A stretch of DNA of 64,000 nucleotides from Cephalotus follicularis (GCA_001972305.1 BDDD01000080.1:545786-609785); one strand, 5' to 3'; positions 49,854 to 61,392 are shown, numbered from the stretch's first letter. The notes: generated by a model not told the origin, from the letters alone. A program made the numbers and translations.

Positions 49854-52376
49854 TGTTGGGAATGGCTCAAACACGCAGTGAAAGAAAACTTGCAATCCAA
49901 ACTTTAGGGTTTAGGGCCGATTAATTTTAAATTTCATCCAATTGATTAATCCCCAAGCAATGAGATGCCCTAAGCTAAGTTCAGATTGTCCCAATGAGTG
50001 CCAGGGAACCCTAATTGAACAACTAATCAAACCGAAATCAAAACCAAGCATAGGGTGAAACGGGTCGAAACGCTAGGGTTGCCGTAAACCCTATAAATGG
50101 ACTCCCAAAGATGGCTCACAAGGAAACACACAAATCCTAGCCAAAAGTCCAATCAACCCAAACCCTAAACATCCCTAACCCTAAGGGATGACAAACAAAC
50201 CACCAAGAGGGCAAGGGGTTCGGCAAGGGTTCTCTAACCCGAGCTATAACCCACTGCCATGGCCACAACAACAAGAAGAGAAGAGATTCTTACCAAGGTG
50301 AAGACTCCTTCCTTCAAGTCAAGCTCCCTCTACTATTTATCCTCAAGAAATCCAAGCTCTTCCTCAAGCCACGAAAGGGAGGATCCAAGGATGAAGGCCA
50401 ATGTGTTTATCCTACACTAAATCACTCTAGATAAAGATTATCTCCACCTATAAAGACCTTTGAGTGGTGAAATGAGGGATGAAAATGGCTGCAAATCGAA
50501 CCAGACGATTTGGGCATCGACGTGTAGGTGGTAGGCGTTGACGCGTACGATAGCAGCAGAAAGAAGAGAGACTGCAGGGAAGAAGAGAGAGAGAGAGAGA
50601 GAGGAAAGAGAGAAGTGTATCTTGCAAGCTTTGACCTCTTGTCATAAGTTATTTATAGTCTGACTTTCTCTCTCCTACTTTATCCCAAAAAGTCAAACCA
50701 ATTTCTCTCAAATTTGGTGACAAGCCGTTTGTCAGCCCTCATGGCGTCAATGCCATGCGTCTCATCCTATCTTAGGCATCAACGCCAACGATAAGATGAA
50801 ACAGGTGCGAAGTCTCATTTATCTTAGCGTCAATGCCATGAACATCATAGCGTCAACGCGCAAGTCACTGGTTTTTAAATCGTCAAGGCATGCTTTCCAT
50901 GGCGTTAATGCCCAGGGAGTCTATTCAGTTATGGCATTGACGCATGCACTTCATGGCGTCAATGTTTAAGCTACTGGTTTTATCAGCGTCAATGCATGCT
51001 CTCCATGGCGTTAATGCCCAGCAACTCAACTAGACATGGCGTCGACGCGCACCCATGGCGTCGACACCCAAGACAAAGATGAAACAATCTCTTATATTTT
51101 CATAACTCTTCGCATGGAATATTTCATCGTAGCATTGCATGAACCTAAATCCATCAAATGAAATACTCACTAGCAAAGCAACATCTTCTCTGATATTGTC
51201 CTTTCACTAAATGATATGTGTCCCACCATATATCAACATGTTCAAAGTCAGGCAGAACCCGAAAGCTTGTCGTTCTCTGGTATGATGATAAATTCTCAGT
51301 AAACCCCGATATCTAGTACAACCATTCTGATAGTCACCGACTATCAAAACGACCCTGGTGTGAGTGCTAGTCACCCCCGGATCCGTGTATTATCAGGTCT
51401 ATCAATCATGGTCCAAATAGCCAGTCGCTCTATCCAGTCATCGACATATGTGTCATGTTTCCCTCGTCATACTTGGCTCCCATCACAGCCTAGAGTTTGG
51501 ATGAATGTCACCCCTAGTATTGTTGTGATAACTATGAATATATGATCGTACTGAGATTATCGGTAGACTTCCCACGGGAACCTCTCGTTCCCAGTCCACC
51601 TATGCTTGATCAGGACTTTTAAGTCTGTAACGTACATAGATAAATAGAGTCGGTCACCCTTAGCCCAGGTGTGACGATCCCCTATTGCGCATTTGCCCAT
51701 ACATCTCAATGCAGCTCTCACAAGACACAAAGACAACCCTTTTGTCAGCACCTAGCTAGTGTTGGGGAAGACAGAAATTAAATTCAAGCAGTCACCACAC
51801 AATGCATGCCAGCCGCTCAGGTCAAATGAGACAACGCAGGCTGTAGACCTACTAGTCACCATAGACTATATACTACCGAGACCATAGGAATCCTTTTGGC
51901 ATTGGGTATTGACTATCCAAATAGGTTTCCTATTGGTAGATCTATTCAGTGTCACGTTCTCTAGCATATACCTCACATTTAGCTTTAAGGATAAACCCAA
52001 ATGGCTACGAGATAACCATCCTTCACTGCTAACCCGGGAGCAAACTTAACGTGACAAATCTTCGCGGTTCATCAATGGCCCAATGAAAGTGAACCTATGA
52101 CTTGGAACATTTGTCACGGGGAGTAAGGATCTCATTCTCGTAGCCCTCTCGGCACGAGATCCAACTCATTTAATGTGACAGGGTGCTATATGACATACAG
52201 TTAATTACGAATAATTATTCTGTTCCTTTTGGTTTGTTGGGATAAGCCGTATATTCTTGCCAATAAATAAATATGCACATGAAATATGAATAAAATTCAG
52301 AATTGTATAAATCAAGAGTGTATATATGCAAACAACGAGCCATATCGTGGCATACAGGGACACCCCTAACCTAACA
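49854..52376. mobile_element. 2.5-kb solo LTR inside the antisense gene of element 3
   Basis: 2523 bp, TGTTGGGAATGG to CCTAACCTAACA, with perfect GTGTG duplications (49849-49853 and 52377-52381). Removing it rejoins the antisense gene. Its lineage is uncertain; the length and TGTTGG start resemble long Copia LTRs of the Angela type. No internal domains remain. Confidence 0.88.
50510..51075. repeat. irregular array of GCGTCAACGC / GGCGTCGACGC motifs
   Basis: About 15 variants of a palindrome-like CG-containing motif (GGCGTCAATGCC, GGCGTTAATGCC, GGCGTCGACGC), spaced 15-40 bp, inside the solo LTR. Confidence 0.8.
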
Positions 52377-52722
52377 GTGTGACCGTGGCAAACGAGCTAC
52401 CGGGGATCTGCCCCCTCATGCTCTGCCCGTCCCTCCACCAAAGAAATAGAATGGTGGAAAATGTGGAGAAGGCTATTCTCGTGCCCAAGCTGATGTTCCC
52501 TCCGTTGCGAGTTCTTGGGACCCAATCCCCCTTGGTGTGCCTAGGGACATCAACAGGGTTGAGGAAGAGCTTGAGGCATTGGGCAACTCTGGCCTGGATT
52601 TGAATGCCCCAAGGGCACCTTTCGAGCTCAACAGGTTGTGCTTTCTTCCCTCAGAGTTATGCGCAAGAGAGGGTTGGACCCATGAGTAGCTCTGGAATCA
52701 CTGTGCTCGGAGCTGTATTCGG

Positions 52723-52799
52723 GTATGTGACTTTCTCCTCTTTTTCTTTTTCGAAACCCTTCCTGTATTTCCTCTTACTTGGGTCTTTCATTTTGGCAG
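52723..52799 (+). other. phase-0 intron of the antisense gene, element 3
   Basis: CGG|GTATGT donor and TTTTGGCAG|GTCCTT acceptor, conserved with elements 1 and 2. Confidence 0.85.
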
Positions 52800-53675
52800 G
52801 TCCTTAATGACATCCACTTGATGGTAGACAACTCCAGGGTAGACCATGAGCTCCTCAACCAGCTATACCAAGAGAACGCAGAGCTCAAAGGGGAAGCTAA
52901 CTTAGCCCACGTCCGGCTAGAAGAGGTTCTTGGGGGCTCAAGAGTCTGTTTTGGAGAAGAAGAGGCAGACCCTTATAGATTTGGCAAATGAGAAGAAGGA
53001 AAGAGAGAAACTTCTTGAGAATTAGCTGAGAATCCGTACTTTGTTGCAAACTACAGAGGAGAGGTTCTCTCGGTTCTGAGATAGAGAAGTTGCTCGGGTT
53101 CAAGAGGCAGTTGACAAAGCCTTTGCAGAATTCAAAGCTTCGTTTGAGTTTCAATATGCTTTGATTGGGGCAGTGGAAGACTTCAAGGCTTCAGCAGAGT
53201 TTTAGGAAAAAATAAATGAGGCCAAAGACCAGTATAAGGCTTCTCCAACTTTTTAGGAGGAAGTCTTCATGGAGTCTGCGCGATATTTTTGTTGGGGCTT
53301 CTACACTTACCAGAACTGGGTGACTGCTCTTCATCCTGAGGTTCCTCTAACTCCTTTCATATATTGTGAGTCAGCGAGAGACTTTGACTTTCTCCCTAAA
53401 GGGATAGAGGCTGAGGAGGAGAAAGTTTGCCTTGTCTTGGTGGACAGAGAGTCACAGAGGACAGAGCTCCAAGATCTGACTGTCCCGTCCTCTGTCGGTG
53501 ATGCTGAAGAGCTTCCTTCCTCTGCTCCCGATGTCCCTTCTTTTGAGCCTGCTTCAGAGACCGTTGCTGCTCCTCAGCCCAAGGACGTTCAGGACCCTGC
53601 TTCTCTTTAGCTTATGTATTTTTATTTTATTTGCATTATACCTTTGTATTTTTGTAATTCTTACTCTGGAAATGC

Positions 53676-53681
53676 AATAAA
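53676..53681 (+). terminator. poly(A) signal of the antisense gene, element 3
   Basis: AATAAA, 66 bp after the stop at 53610. Confidence 0.6.
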
Positions 53682-54060
53682 AGATAGTTTTTTGTTTCAT
53701 TTTAGTCTATCAAATTCCTATGTAATTGTAGACATCTTTCGTACTGGCCTGCTATTTTTCAGATCGGGTCGCTTGAGCTTTTTAGGCCCCATGGGGGCAC
53801 TTGTGTCAAAGATCTCAACCAACGAGACTTGTCTTGATCTTTGCGAGTTCTTGTGTGTTCGCCTATCAAGATATGTTTTAGATATTGTCTGACAAGTTCC
53901 TATGAGTTTACAGAATAGCATTTGTTTTGTAGCTAAGACTTCGTTTTATGACTCTTTTAGGCTTTTTTGGGCTTAGAGAGTTAGGTTTCTGTATTAAGGC
54001 CCCGCTATGAGATATTTAACTGCTCTTTGTTTTGGATTTTTTGAATATGCTTGTATTAAA

Positions 54061-54262
54061 GCTTTCAGACTTGGAGAGCTATGGTCCTGTATCAAGGCCC
54101 TGCTCTGATTGCTCCATTGATTGCTCTTCGGCTGGGAGTTTTTGACTAAGCTTGAATTAAAGCTTTCATACTTGGAGAGCTATGTCCTGTATCAAGGCCA
54201 TGCTCTGACTGCTCCCTTTATTGCTCTTTGGCTGGGAGTCTTTGACTAAACTTGTATTAAAA
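54061..54262. repeat. 101-bp tandem duplication in the convergent spacer, element 3
   Basis: Two copies starting GCTTTCA-ACTTGGAGAGCT at 54061 and 54162, each with TGTATCAAGGCC and GGCTGGGAGT. A weaker third copy lies upstream near 53960. Confidence 0.85.
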
Positions 54263-54429
54263 CTTTAATCTTTTATTGTGGGAGCTGCTAAAGGCTGTTC
54301 AGAGGTTTAAGGATGTGAACATTGGATCTCTTGTCTCTTGCAAACTTGGAACTGATTCTTGTATTAAAAAAACATCATCTTTATTGAATGGATTGAACAC
54401 TTGCACATTTTTTTGCACATCATTAATAG

Positions 54430-55436
54430 TACTTCCTCAAGTACTCATAATTCCAAGCCCTATATATCTCTCTTCCTCCCAGAGTTTCAAGTTTGAATGT
54501 TCCTAATCGGATCATCTTTTTTACTTTATAGGGTCCCTCCCAGTTGGCGGGCTAGCTTTCCTCGAGTGCTAGTGGGATCAGAAATTGTTGCGTTTCTGAG
54601 GACTAAGTCTCCCTCCCTTAGTGGTCTGGGGTTTACCCTTTTGTTATAATAGTGGTTCACCCTCTGCTGGTAGGCTGCTACTCTGATTGCTGCTTTATCT
54701 ATAAGCTCTTTCACTAAATCCATGAGTGCTCTCAAACCTTCTTCATTCTCAGCTTGATTGAAATGTACGACTCTGGGAGAGTGCACCCTAATCTCTACTG
54801 GTATCATGACTTTTGATCCAAAATAAAGGCTAAAAGGCGATTCTTCAGTAATGGTCCGTGGAGTAGTTCTATAGGCTCACAATACACTGGGGAGTTCCTC
54901 TGTCCATATTCTTTACTGGTTTCGAGATGTTTTTTTAACCCTAAGATGATTTCTCTGTTGATGACCTCTGCTTGGCCATTGCTCTGAGGGTAGGCTACGG
55001 AGGCAAACCTATGTTCAATCTTCCATTCTTTGCAAAAATCTCGAAAGGCTTCACAATCAAATTACTTCTCATTATCTGAGGCAATTACTCTTGGTACCCC
55101 AAATCTACAGATGATTGATTGCCAGATGAATCTTTTCATCTTGTTTTCTGTTATTGTGGCCAGGGGATCTGCTTCCACCCATTTGGTGAAGTAATCTACT
55201 GCCACAATCAAGAACTTTCTTTGCCTTGATGCCAGGGGTAGTGGTCCCATAAAATCCACTCCCCACTGTGCAAAGGGCCAGGGTGCAATGATGGAAGTCA
55301 GAGGTTCTGAAGGTCTTCTGCTTATGTTAGCATTCCTCTGACACTTATCACATTTTCGCACAAATTTGATGGCGTCTTGATGCATGGTAGGCCATAAATA
55401 GCCTTGCCTCAACAATTTATTGGACAAGGTTTTTCC
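54430..55436 (-). pseudogene. integrase, element 3
   Basis: SNKLLRQGYLWPTMHQDAIK, CDKCQRNANISRRPSEPL, WGVDFMGPLPLA and FTKWVEADPLA are open at 55427-55062. The core then decays. The C-terminal part (54807-54526) has IPVEIRVHSPRVVHFNQ and LREGDLVLRNATISDPT. The AATAAA at 54380-54385 (minus) follows. Confidence 0.87.
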
Positions 55437-55882
55437 CCCCGTGTGATTTTTACAAATTCATTCATGGACCTCTCTTAAAGTATAATCGGCCTCTGAGGGA
55501 CTTAAACATCTTAACAAAGGAAAAGAAAATGACAGTTTGTACAAAACCCCGTCTTTGAATAGGTAGCGGTTGGATCTGTACACCAACTTTCTTGCTTCCT
55601 TTGGGTTTTTTGAAAAAAACGCCATCTCTTAGCCAACTAATGAATGGAGTCATCCAATTTGGCTCCTGTTGGATAACAATGTCCATCACCACCGCTTCAG
55701 AAATACTAGGCCTATCTAGATAATCTACCAGCACAGTTTGATTTTTGTCCAATCCTTCAGCTGTAGCTAATTTTAACAGCAGATATGCTCTAGTGTTTTC
55801 TATTCTGGGAACTTTCAAAATCTGGTAGACTTGGAAAGAAAACTTCAACCTTTGTACATGGGTTAAGTACTTAGCCATGGTA

Positions 55883-57466
55883 TGTAACACCCCGCGCCCG
55901 CTGGGCGAACACGTGGCATTACTCTCAATCCAATATACAATACAATGGTCGGGACTAGCAATATAAAAATGCAGAAAACTTTAAAACTTTGCAATACATA
56001 TCATCTGCGGAAGATACAATACACTGATCCATACATGCGATGCAATACAATACAAATCCTTTACAATACAAGTCTTTTACAATACATTATCAATCTTTCA
56101 ATACAGTATTACAATGCAATACATTTCCATTACAACGTCGAAGCAAAACCGATAGGTGGTGGTGCCTAATGGAGGGATGGGAACGTGCATCCATTTTACC
56201 GACTTAGACTCACAGCAACACCTATGACCCAAGCAAACAAGCAATCAATACAATCAGTAGCCGCTAGGCGGTGACAATCGAATCGACGGAATTGGAATGG
56301 ACATCTATTTGGTCAATGAAAGTCACTGAGTCGTCACCTATGGCTCAAGCTGTCACTCTATCAATCAATCATTTCGATCCTTGAAAACCATTGAAAACTG
56401 TGTTTTAAAACGCGTGAATACCTCAAGTGAGGTTCCGGTCAAGCGGCAATGTGAAAAAGGTTGAAAAACCAGTTTTAACAGTTAAAAACTCCACTCTGCC
56501 CGAAAGGCGTCGATGTCCTTGGCCAAAGACGTCGATGCGTATCAGGGCATGTCTTTAAAAACGGTAGAAAGACGCCGATGTCTTTCAAAGACATCGATGT
56601 CTTTCTCAATTTGGACGAAGACGTCGATGTCCTTGGACAAAGACGTCGACGTGTTTCAATGAAAAGGGCCTGGGAATGCGCATCGATGTCTCGCGTCGAC
56701 GCCTTCTCTGGGGAAAGGCATCTCAAGAAAAAGACGTCGACGCCTTTCAAAGACGTTGATGTCTTTGCCACGAAAACAAGGAGGCTGCATCCCAAAGTGA
56801 AAGACATCGATGCCCATGGACAAAGGGATCGACGTCTTCGCTGGGAATGGCCAATTTTTCTGCAGAAAACCAGCAAATTTCAAGCCAAAATCCAATCAAA
56901 TCCATTCTTTAAGAAACCAAGGGTTAAAAATCGTTCTTTAAGCCAATACATTCAATTCAATCATTCAATCAGTCATTCAATCATGCAATTCAGTCAATCA
57001 ATCAATAAAGTAGTAGGCAATTCAGTAAAGAAGTCCTACCTTTCACTGAAACTTCAAAGTTGAGCTAACGATTGATCAATCGGCTGAAATCGCCCAATAA
57101 TCCGCTACTTTCTTGTTCAATCGGTAAGCCACCACTTGTAATCACTGTCCTTGTCGATGGAGATGCAATTTCGGTTGCAAGGGATGAAGATGGAGGCTCC
57201 AGCTAGAGAGAGAGAGAGAGAGAGAATGATAGAGAGAGGGAGAAGAGTGAAGAATGAAGAGATAAGAGTGAGAAATTGACTTATATAGTCAATTCGACCA
57301 ACTCTCCGAAACTCAGCCCAGAATCCTGACTATACATGCATATGATCAATACAATATCAATAGGTATAAGAATACCTCAATTCAATATAGTTCAGTACGG
57401 TCCAATACTGTACAATACGGTACGATGTATGCATGAATAGTATAAAAAGGAATTCGGGTCATCACA
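55883..57466. mobile_element. 1.6-kb solo LTR (Tekay/Del-like) inside element 3
   Basis: 1584 bp, TGTAACACCCCGCG to GGGTCATCACA, with perfect TGGTA duplications (55878-55882 and 57467-57471). A TGTAACACCCC start is characteristic of Tekay/Del chromoviral LTRs. Confidence 0.9.
56505..56845. repeat. irregular array of GACGTCGATGTC motifs
   Basis: About 18 near-palindromic motifs (GACGTCGACG, GACATCGATGTC, GGCGTCGATG) in 340 bp inside the solo LTR. ORFs across it on both strands (for example 56578-57063) read as repetitive Asp/Val/Arg peptides and are not genes. Confidence 0.82.
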
Positions 57467-57640
57467 TGGTATCTGCCCTGGCTTCGTATTCTCCACTAAC
57501 TAGAGCAACCAATAGCTGAGAATCACTAGAGACTTCAAGTTTTTGAACCTCCAAGTGCTTTGTTATAGTCAGTTTAGCAATCAGAGCTTCCTATTCTGCT
57601 TCATTGTTCGTCGCTTTGAATCCAAATCTCAGAGTGTAGT

Positions 57641-58053
57641 CTATTTAATAAAGCAAGTTTAGCATTCTTAACTTGCTCGGTACCCTCATGGGTAAGGATG
57701 AGCAATTTCCACACTTCATGTGCGGAAGTACATCTCCTAACGAGATTGTACTCGGTTTTATCTAAGGATACAAGCAATATATTTAAAGCCTTATTATCTA
57801 TGGTCAATTTCCTAAAGTCATCCTCATCCCATTCGTCTTCCGGTTTGGAAACGAGTTCGTTTTTGTCATTTAACTTCATAGGGGTGTGAGAGCCATTTTT
57901 CACACTAAGCCAATTCCTAAAGTCTCTAGACTTAAGGTATATCTCCAGACGACTTTTCCAATATGGAAAATCGTCACCACTAAAGAATGGTACCTTAAAT
58001 TCGGAGACATCATCATTGTGTCTAGATTGGTTGTTCATGCTAGTTGAGGCCAT
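57641..58053 (-). pseudogene. N-terminal Gag of the left Sirevirus body
   Basis: Starts MASTSMNNQSRHNDD 45 bases after the PBS. It contains PFFSGDDFPYWKSRLEIYLK and EVWKLLILTHEGTEQVKNAK, typical of Copia Gag. It is truncated at 57641, where the frame runs 13 codons into element 3 in an unrelated reading frame. Confidence 0.88.
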
Positions 58054-58097
58054 GATGTTTTACTCAAGATGTTAATCTTTATAAAATGAGCACACTA

Positions 58098-58109
58098 GCT
58101 CTGATACCA
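58098..58109 (-). other. initiator-Met PBS of the Sirevirus-like element
   Basis: TGGTATCAGAGC on the minus strand, two bases from the LTR end. Confidence 0.88.
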
Positions 58110-58111
58110 AT

Positions 58112-59260
58112 TGTAGGAAGTCTAGAGGGGGGGTGAATAGACTTATAAAAATTAACTAGAAAAAATACCACAATCAATTCAAATAATTCAAACACACAAT
58201 TGCGAAAATGTAAAGAGTGTAGGGTTGAGAGAATTGCAAACGGATATATAGTGGTTCGGCAAACCGCCTACGTCCACTCCCCAAGGCCTCCCCTTGAGTA
58301 TTTCACTAGGTATGCCCCAATCCGGGCTTGAAACTCCAACCGAGCTTCAACGAACTTCGCTCCAACCAAGCGAATTACAAGGTTGCTCCAACCGAGCAAA
58401 ACAAGAGACAACCTCTCTTGTTTATGTGTGAAATAAGTGTTTAAAGGATTACAAATTCGAAATGAATTTGTTTACAATTTCGCTCAATTCTCACAAAGCT
58501 TCTAGTGTATGTGAAATATAAAGTTTAGAGCTTTGTAATGTGTGTTGTAGCTTTAATGTGATCTCTTTTGATATTTGAATGCTTTGGGATTGTACTTGAG
58601 ATAGCTTGAATGAATATGCAACTTGAATGCTTGATCAATTGTGCAAGAGCTCCAATTTGCCTTATATAGTTGTGCTTCCAAAGGATCTATTTTTAAAGGT
58701 CTGTTACAAATCCAGTTGGCTGGATTTATACGGCAGTCAGCTGGATTTGATGGCGCGTATATTTGAATATAGCCGTTGGTGGTGGACAGTCGGTTGCTTT
58801 CTCTGGGCAGTCGGCTGGTGAACATGGCAGTCGACTGGTGCTCTGTTTCAGTCGGTTGTTGGTGCTAGAAATGGAGATTTTAGAAGTTTCTGTATGAATT
58901 TGCACAAATATGGACAGTCGGTTGGATACCCTGGCAGTCGACTGGATTGGCCTGGCAGTCGACTGCTCCCCTGTGGCAGTCGGCTGGATCATGTGTTCAT
59001 GCAATTTCTGGAGTTGATTGAAGAACCAGTCGGCACAACCCATGGCAGTCGACTACTCAACCTTGGCAGTCGACTGGATTGCTTGCCAGTCGGCTGGATT
59101 GCCCTGTACCTGCAGAAATAGCCTTTTGCACATTTTGGACTTAAGATCAAGTGAGTATATGAAGTTGTAACTCATAGAATTACGCATACAAGTAATATAT
59201 GTTTATTAATCATCAAAATTACATATGTTAATACAATTAACGGGGTGGCAAAGGCCAACA
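58112..59260 (-). repeat. LTR of the Sirevirus-like element
   Basis: 1149 bp, TGTAGGAAG to GGCCAACA on the plus strand (sense TGTTGGCC...CTTCCTACA). It is placed between a PBS (left) and a PPT (right). The sense strand has TTCACCCCCCCTCTAGAC near its end and GTGGACGTAGGC...GCCGAACCAC before it. Confidence 0.92.
58716..59102. repeat. CAGTCGACTG-type palindrome array in the LTR
   Basis: About 14 copies of the 10-bp palindrome CAGTCGACTG or one- to two-base variants (CAGTCGGCTGG, CAGTCGGTTG), with irregular spacing. Three more occur at 61333-61392. Confidence 0.88.
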
Positions 59261-59275
59261 ATCTCCCCCTTTTTG
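59261..59275 (-). other. polypurine tract next to the Sirevirus LTR
   Basis: AAAAAGGGGGAGAT on the minus strand, directly before the LTR TGTTGG. Confidence 0.85.
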
Positions 59276-60094
59276 ATGATTGACAAAACATGCTCATTTT
59301 GCATAAATTCTTGACAAATTAAACATTTTTAACTTCAAAGTCCAATTTTATCAATTCTATCTTATCCAATGCATATGACATATCAAAACACACTTGCTCA
59401 ATACAAGATTACAACTCATCTTTAATATCCCAAACATATTTCCCAAAAGCAAATGTTTTATAACATTTACAATGTAATGTAACAACTATTTTATAACATT
59501 TACAATGTGCAATTTCAATTCATATTAGCATTTACAAATGCCAAACATTTTTATTATGCAACTTTCAAAAGCAAACTTTTCTCCCCCATGTCATGCAATG
59601 CAATAACTATTCCAACATCAAAAAGATATCTCCCTCTTTTTGTAAACATAATGCACCTTCAGAAATATTGACATTATGCAACTCAACATTATGCAACATA
59701 TCTCCTATCTCCCCAAATGCAAATGCTACTTTACACATATTTATGCAACTTTTCCCCCAAATGCAATGTAGAATATATTTCTCCCCCTTTTTGTCAAACA
59801 ACAAAAAGAGACATGGAAGCTCCCCCTTAACCAAAGCATGGATTGAAGAGCTCCCCCTCAACATATGCATACATATTCAAATAAGTAGAGAAGCAATGAA
59901 GTACACAATTATATAAATCACATTCATTCAACATAAAACAATAAAGATTGAAACACATTATCATTAAACACTTAAAAACATCAATTTCATTACCACACAT
60001 TGTCTTTTACAGAATTCATCAAGGATTGATGAAGGACATTACATGACCAAGTTCGAAAATACAAGGAAAAAACATGAGATGCAACACATGTAGC
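59276..60094 (-). other. 3' non-coding region with multiplied PPT-like tracts
   Basis: Minus-strand GGGGGAG tracts recur at about 59581, 59755, 59781, 59820 and 59851. The one at 59781 keeps the flank TTTGACAAAAAGGGGGAG of the functional PPT. Multiple PPTs are a recognised Sirevirus feature. The rest is AT-rich with TTTATAACATTTACAATGT duplicated near 59458 and 59493. Confidence 0.75.
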
Positions 60095-61222
60095 TCAAGA
60101 GGAATCGGGAGGAGGGTGCTGAGGAAATGCATTCTGGAACATTTGTATGAGATTGGCTTGTCCCTGAATGATAGTGGCTTGACCCTCACAAAACTGGTTC
60201 ATTTTCCCTTTGAGGTACTCGATATCGGCTTGAGTAAGGTCCATCCTAGCCTGAAGTGACTCCATGGTAGGCCTGTTGCTGCTGCTGCTCGTGCCAACAC
60301 TTAGTCGCATCTCAAACTGCTGAGCATCATCCTCATCGTCATCCTCATCATCTCCAGCTCTAACGTTAGCTTGTTCTCTCATTTGCTCTCTTCCCCCAGC
60401 ATGTAACTTAACCCATAATCCATCCTCAAATCGAATATTACAAAGTCTAAGCCCAGCCTTATTAACCAACTGCTTATGAGATGGTTTGACATACTGCTCA
60501 TCATCAGGAATGTTTAGGCTGAGAGATTCAAAAATCCAACTAAGAAGCATAGGATAAGGGGTGTGATTGGGTCTAGATAACAAGTGGTTGACTATTAGGT
60601 AGGGAAGGTTTATTAGAGTTCCATTCTTGACACAAGCTACGAATTTAAGGTCTCGCTCCGAAGGGAGAGTGTGCGAGCCTTCTCTAGGTAGGAAAGTGTT
60701 TGTGACAAGCAAGAGAATGATCCTAGTGGCAATAGGTAGATGGCTACTAGTCACATTCATGATTGGGTTAACATTGGGTTGTTCTAAGCAAATCCCTAAG
60801 GCCTCCACTTTTCCAACATCATTAAAATGTGTTATTCTGGAATTGGGAATTCCTAGGGTTTCAGCAATCAATTCAGGAGTAATTGATATGGGATTGCCTA
60901 GGACAAAAGAATTAGCAATACGAGAGGTAGAGCTATCAAGATTGGCATAAAAAAATTTAACTAGTCTAGGGTAAATGACATGTGATGAACAAAGATAGTC
61001 AAACCAACCCATTCCTTCCAACCAAGTCATAACAAAGGCTAGATTGCTAACTAAAACATCTCTAGTTAACCATTTTTCAAAATGTAATTTCACAAAGCTA
61101 AAGACGGAATTATACCTAATCTCTTTCTTTTTGGAGAGAAAGAGGGTGTTATCGTAGTCCAATTCCGCTTGTGAAGCCCTTGGTTGCCTAGAAGCCATGC
61201 TCTTTTGTCTCTTAGGTGCCAT
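60095..61222 (-). CDS. extra ORF after pol of the Sirevirus-like element
   Basis: 375 codons from MAPKRQKSMASRQ, same strand as pol. The frame is open to 61426, but the extra 68 codons run through CAGTCGACTG repeats, so 61222 is the better start. A basic start is followed by a globular region with YPRLVKFFYANLDSS (about 84-98), FVLGNPISITPELIAETLGI and HTPYPMLLSWIFESL, resembling the Pfam 'putative plant transposon protein' family. An acidic run (DDEDDDEDDAQ) and a C-terminal helix with AIIQGQANLIQ-like repeats follow. No transmembrane segment of a typical env-like ORF is obvious. Function unknown. Confidence 0.8.
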   Translation of the reverse strand: MAPKRQKSMASRQPRASQAELDYDNTLFLSKKKEIRYNSVFSFVKLHFEKWLTRDVLVSNLAFVMTWLEGMGWFDYLCSSHVIYPRLVKFFYANLDSSTSRIANSFVLGNPISITPELIAETLGIPNSRITHFNDVGKVEALGICLEQPNVNPIMNVTSSHLPIATRIILLLVTNTFLPREGSHTLPSERDLKFVACVKNGTLINLPYLIVNHLLSRPNHTPYPMLLSWIFESLSLNIPDDEQYVKPSHKQLVNKAGLRLCNIRFEDGLWVKLHAGGREQMREQANVRAGDDEDDDEDDAQQFEMRLSVGTSSSSNRPTMESLQARMDLTQADIEYLKGKMNQFCEGQATIIQGQANLIQMFQNAFPQHPPPDSS

Positions 61223-61332
61223 AAGGTTGAATGCCGGTTCGAAATTGAGAGTGTTTAGGGTTAGGGGCATTTTTGTTTTGAGAGAAAGTGAAAGAGCATA
61301 TGGGAATTCGGGTTTTAAAACCCTGATTCCCG

Positions 61333-61392
61333 CACTTCCAGTCGACTGAGCCTTTAATGCCAGTCGACTGGACAAATTGTCCAGTCGACTGC
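61333..61392. repeat. three CAGTCGACTG palindromes upstream of the extra ORF
   Basis: Perfect or near-perfect copies at about 61338, 61361 and 61381, the same motif as the LTR array, just upstream of the extra ORF's start. Confidence 0.85.

Larger units (their letters stand above)
48623..53610 (+). pseudogene. antisense accessory gene of element 3, split by a solo LTR
   Basis: Starts MARVK-stop-TCRLATNEE, a decayed version of the ARTKQTAR start. The gypsy-type transposon domain follows: VRTQVFRTHHGKS, PGLFVIYEDALTHGLRLPLHP, a stop at 48998, MGFLVKCLE and GLFEEFHAL. Block B starts at 49651 (MAPQRYFTDVLKATRVEEQKK) and is cut at 49853 by the 2.5-kb solo LTR, resuming at 52382 with EELEALGNSGLDLNAPRAP-type sequence. 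Intron 52723-52799 leads to block C (52800-53610), a coiled coil with stops, then FCWGFYTYQNWV and DFLPKGIEAEEE. It is clearly orthologous in layout to elements 1 and 2 but not expressible as one protein. Confidence 0.83.
47648..57640 (-). mobile_element. Tat-lineage Ty3/gypsy element 3, truncated and multiply interrupted
   Basis: The 3' LTR (47648-48121), the full antisense gene, integrase and part of the second RNase H are present. Upstream polyprotein domains, PBS and 5' LTR are missing: the element ends at 57640 against Sirevirus gag. The left flank is GAAAC (47643-47647), with no matching right duplication in the window. Solo LTRs at 49854-52376 and 55883-57466 are nested in it. Confidence 0.92.
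55462..57640 (-). pseudogene. second RNase H and finger region of element 3, split by a solo LTR
   Basis: 57640-57472 encodes the RNase H piece FGFKATNNEAE...ALIAKLTITKHLEVQ; 55882-55462 continues with MAKYLTHVQRLKFSF, KVPRIENTRAYLLLKLA and EPNWMTPFISWLRDG. The 1584-bp solo LTR lies between. The frame is broken in several places. Confidence 0.82.

Noticed and set aside
50140..50200. Telomere-like CCCTAA units
   Set aside because: Only a few irregular units inside a solo LTR, with no tandem array.
56475..57063. ORFs of 133 and 161 codons on opposite strands
   Set aside because: Both are translations of the GACGTCGATGTC array and its flanks within a solo LTR.
58553..59121. ORFs with repeated SRLDWPGSRL-type peptides
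   Set aside because: They are translations of the CAGTCGACTG array in the Sirevirus LTR.
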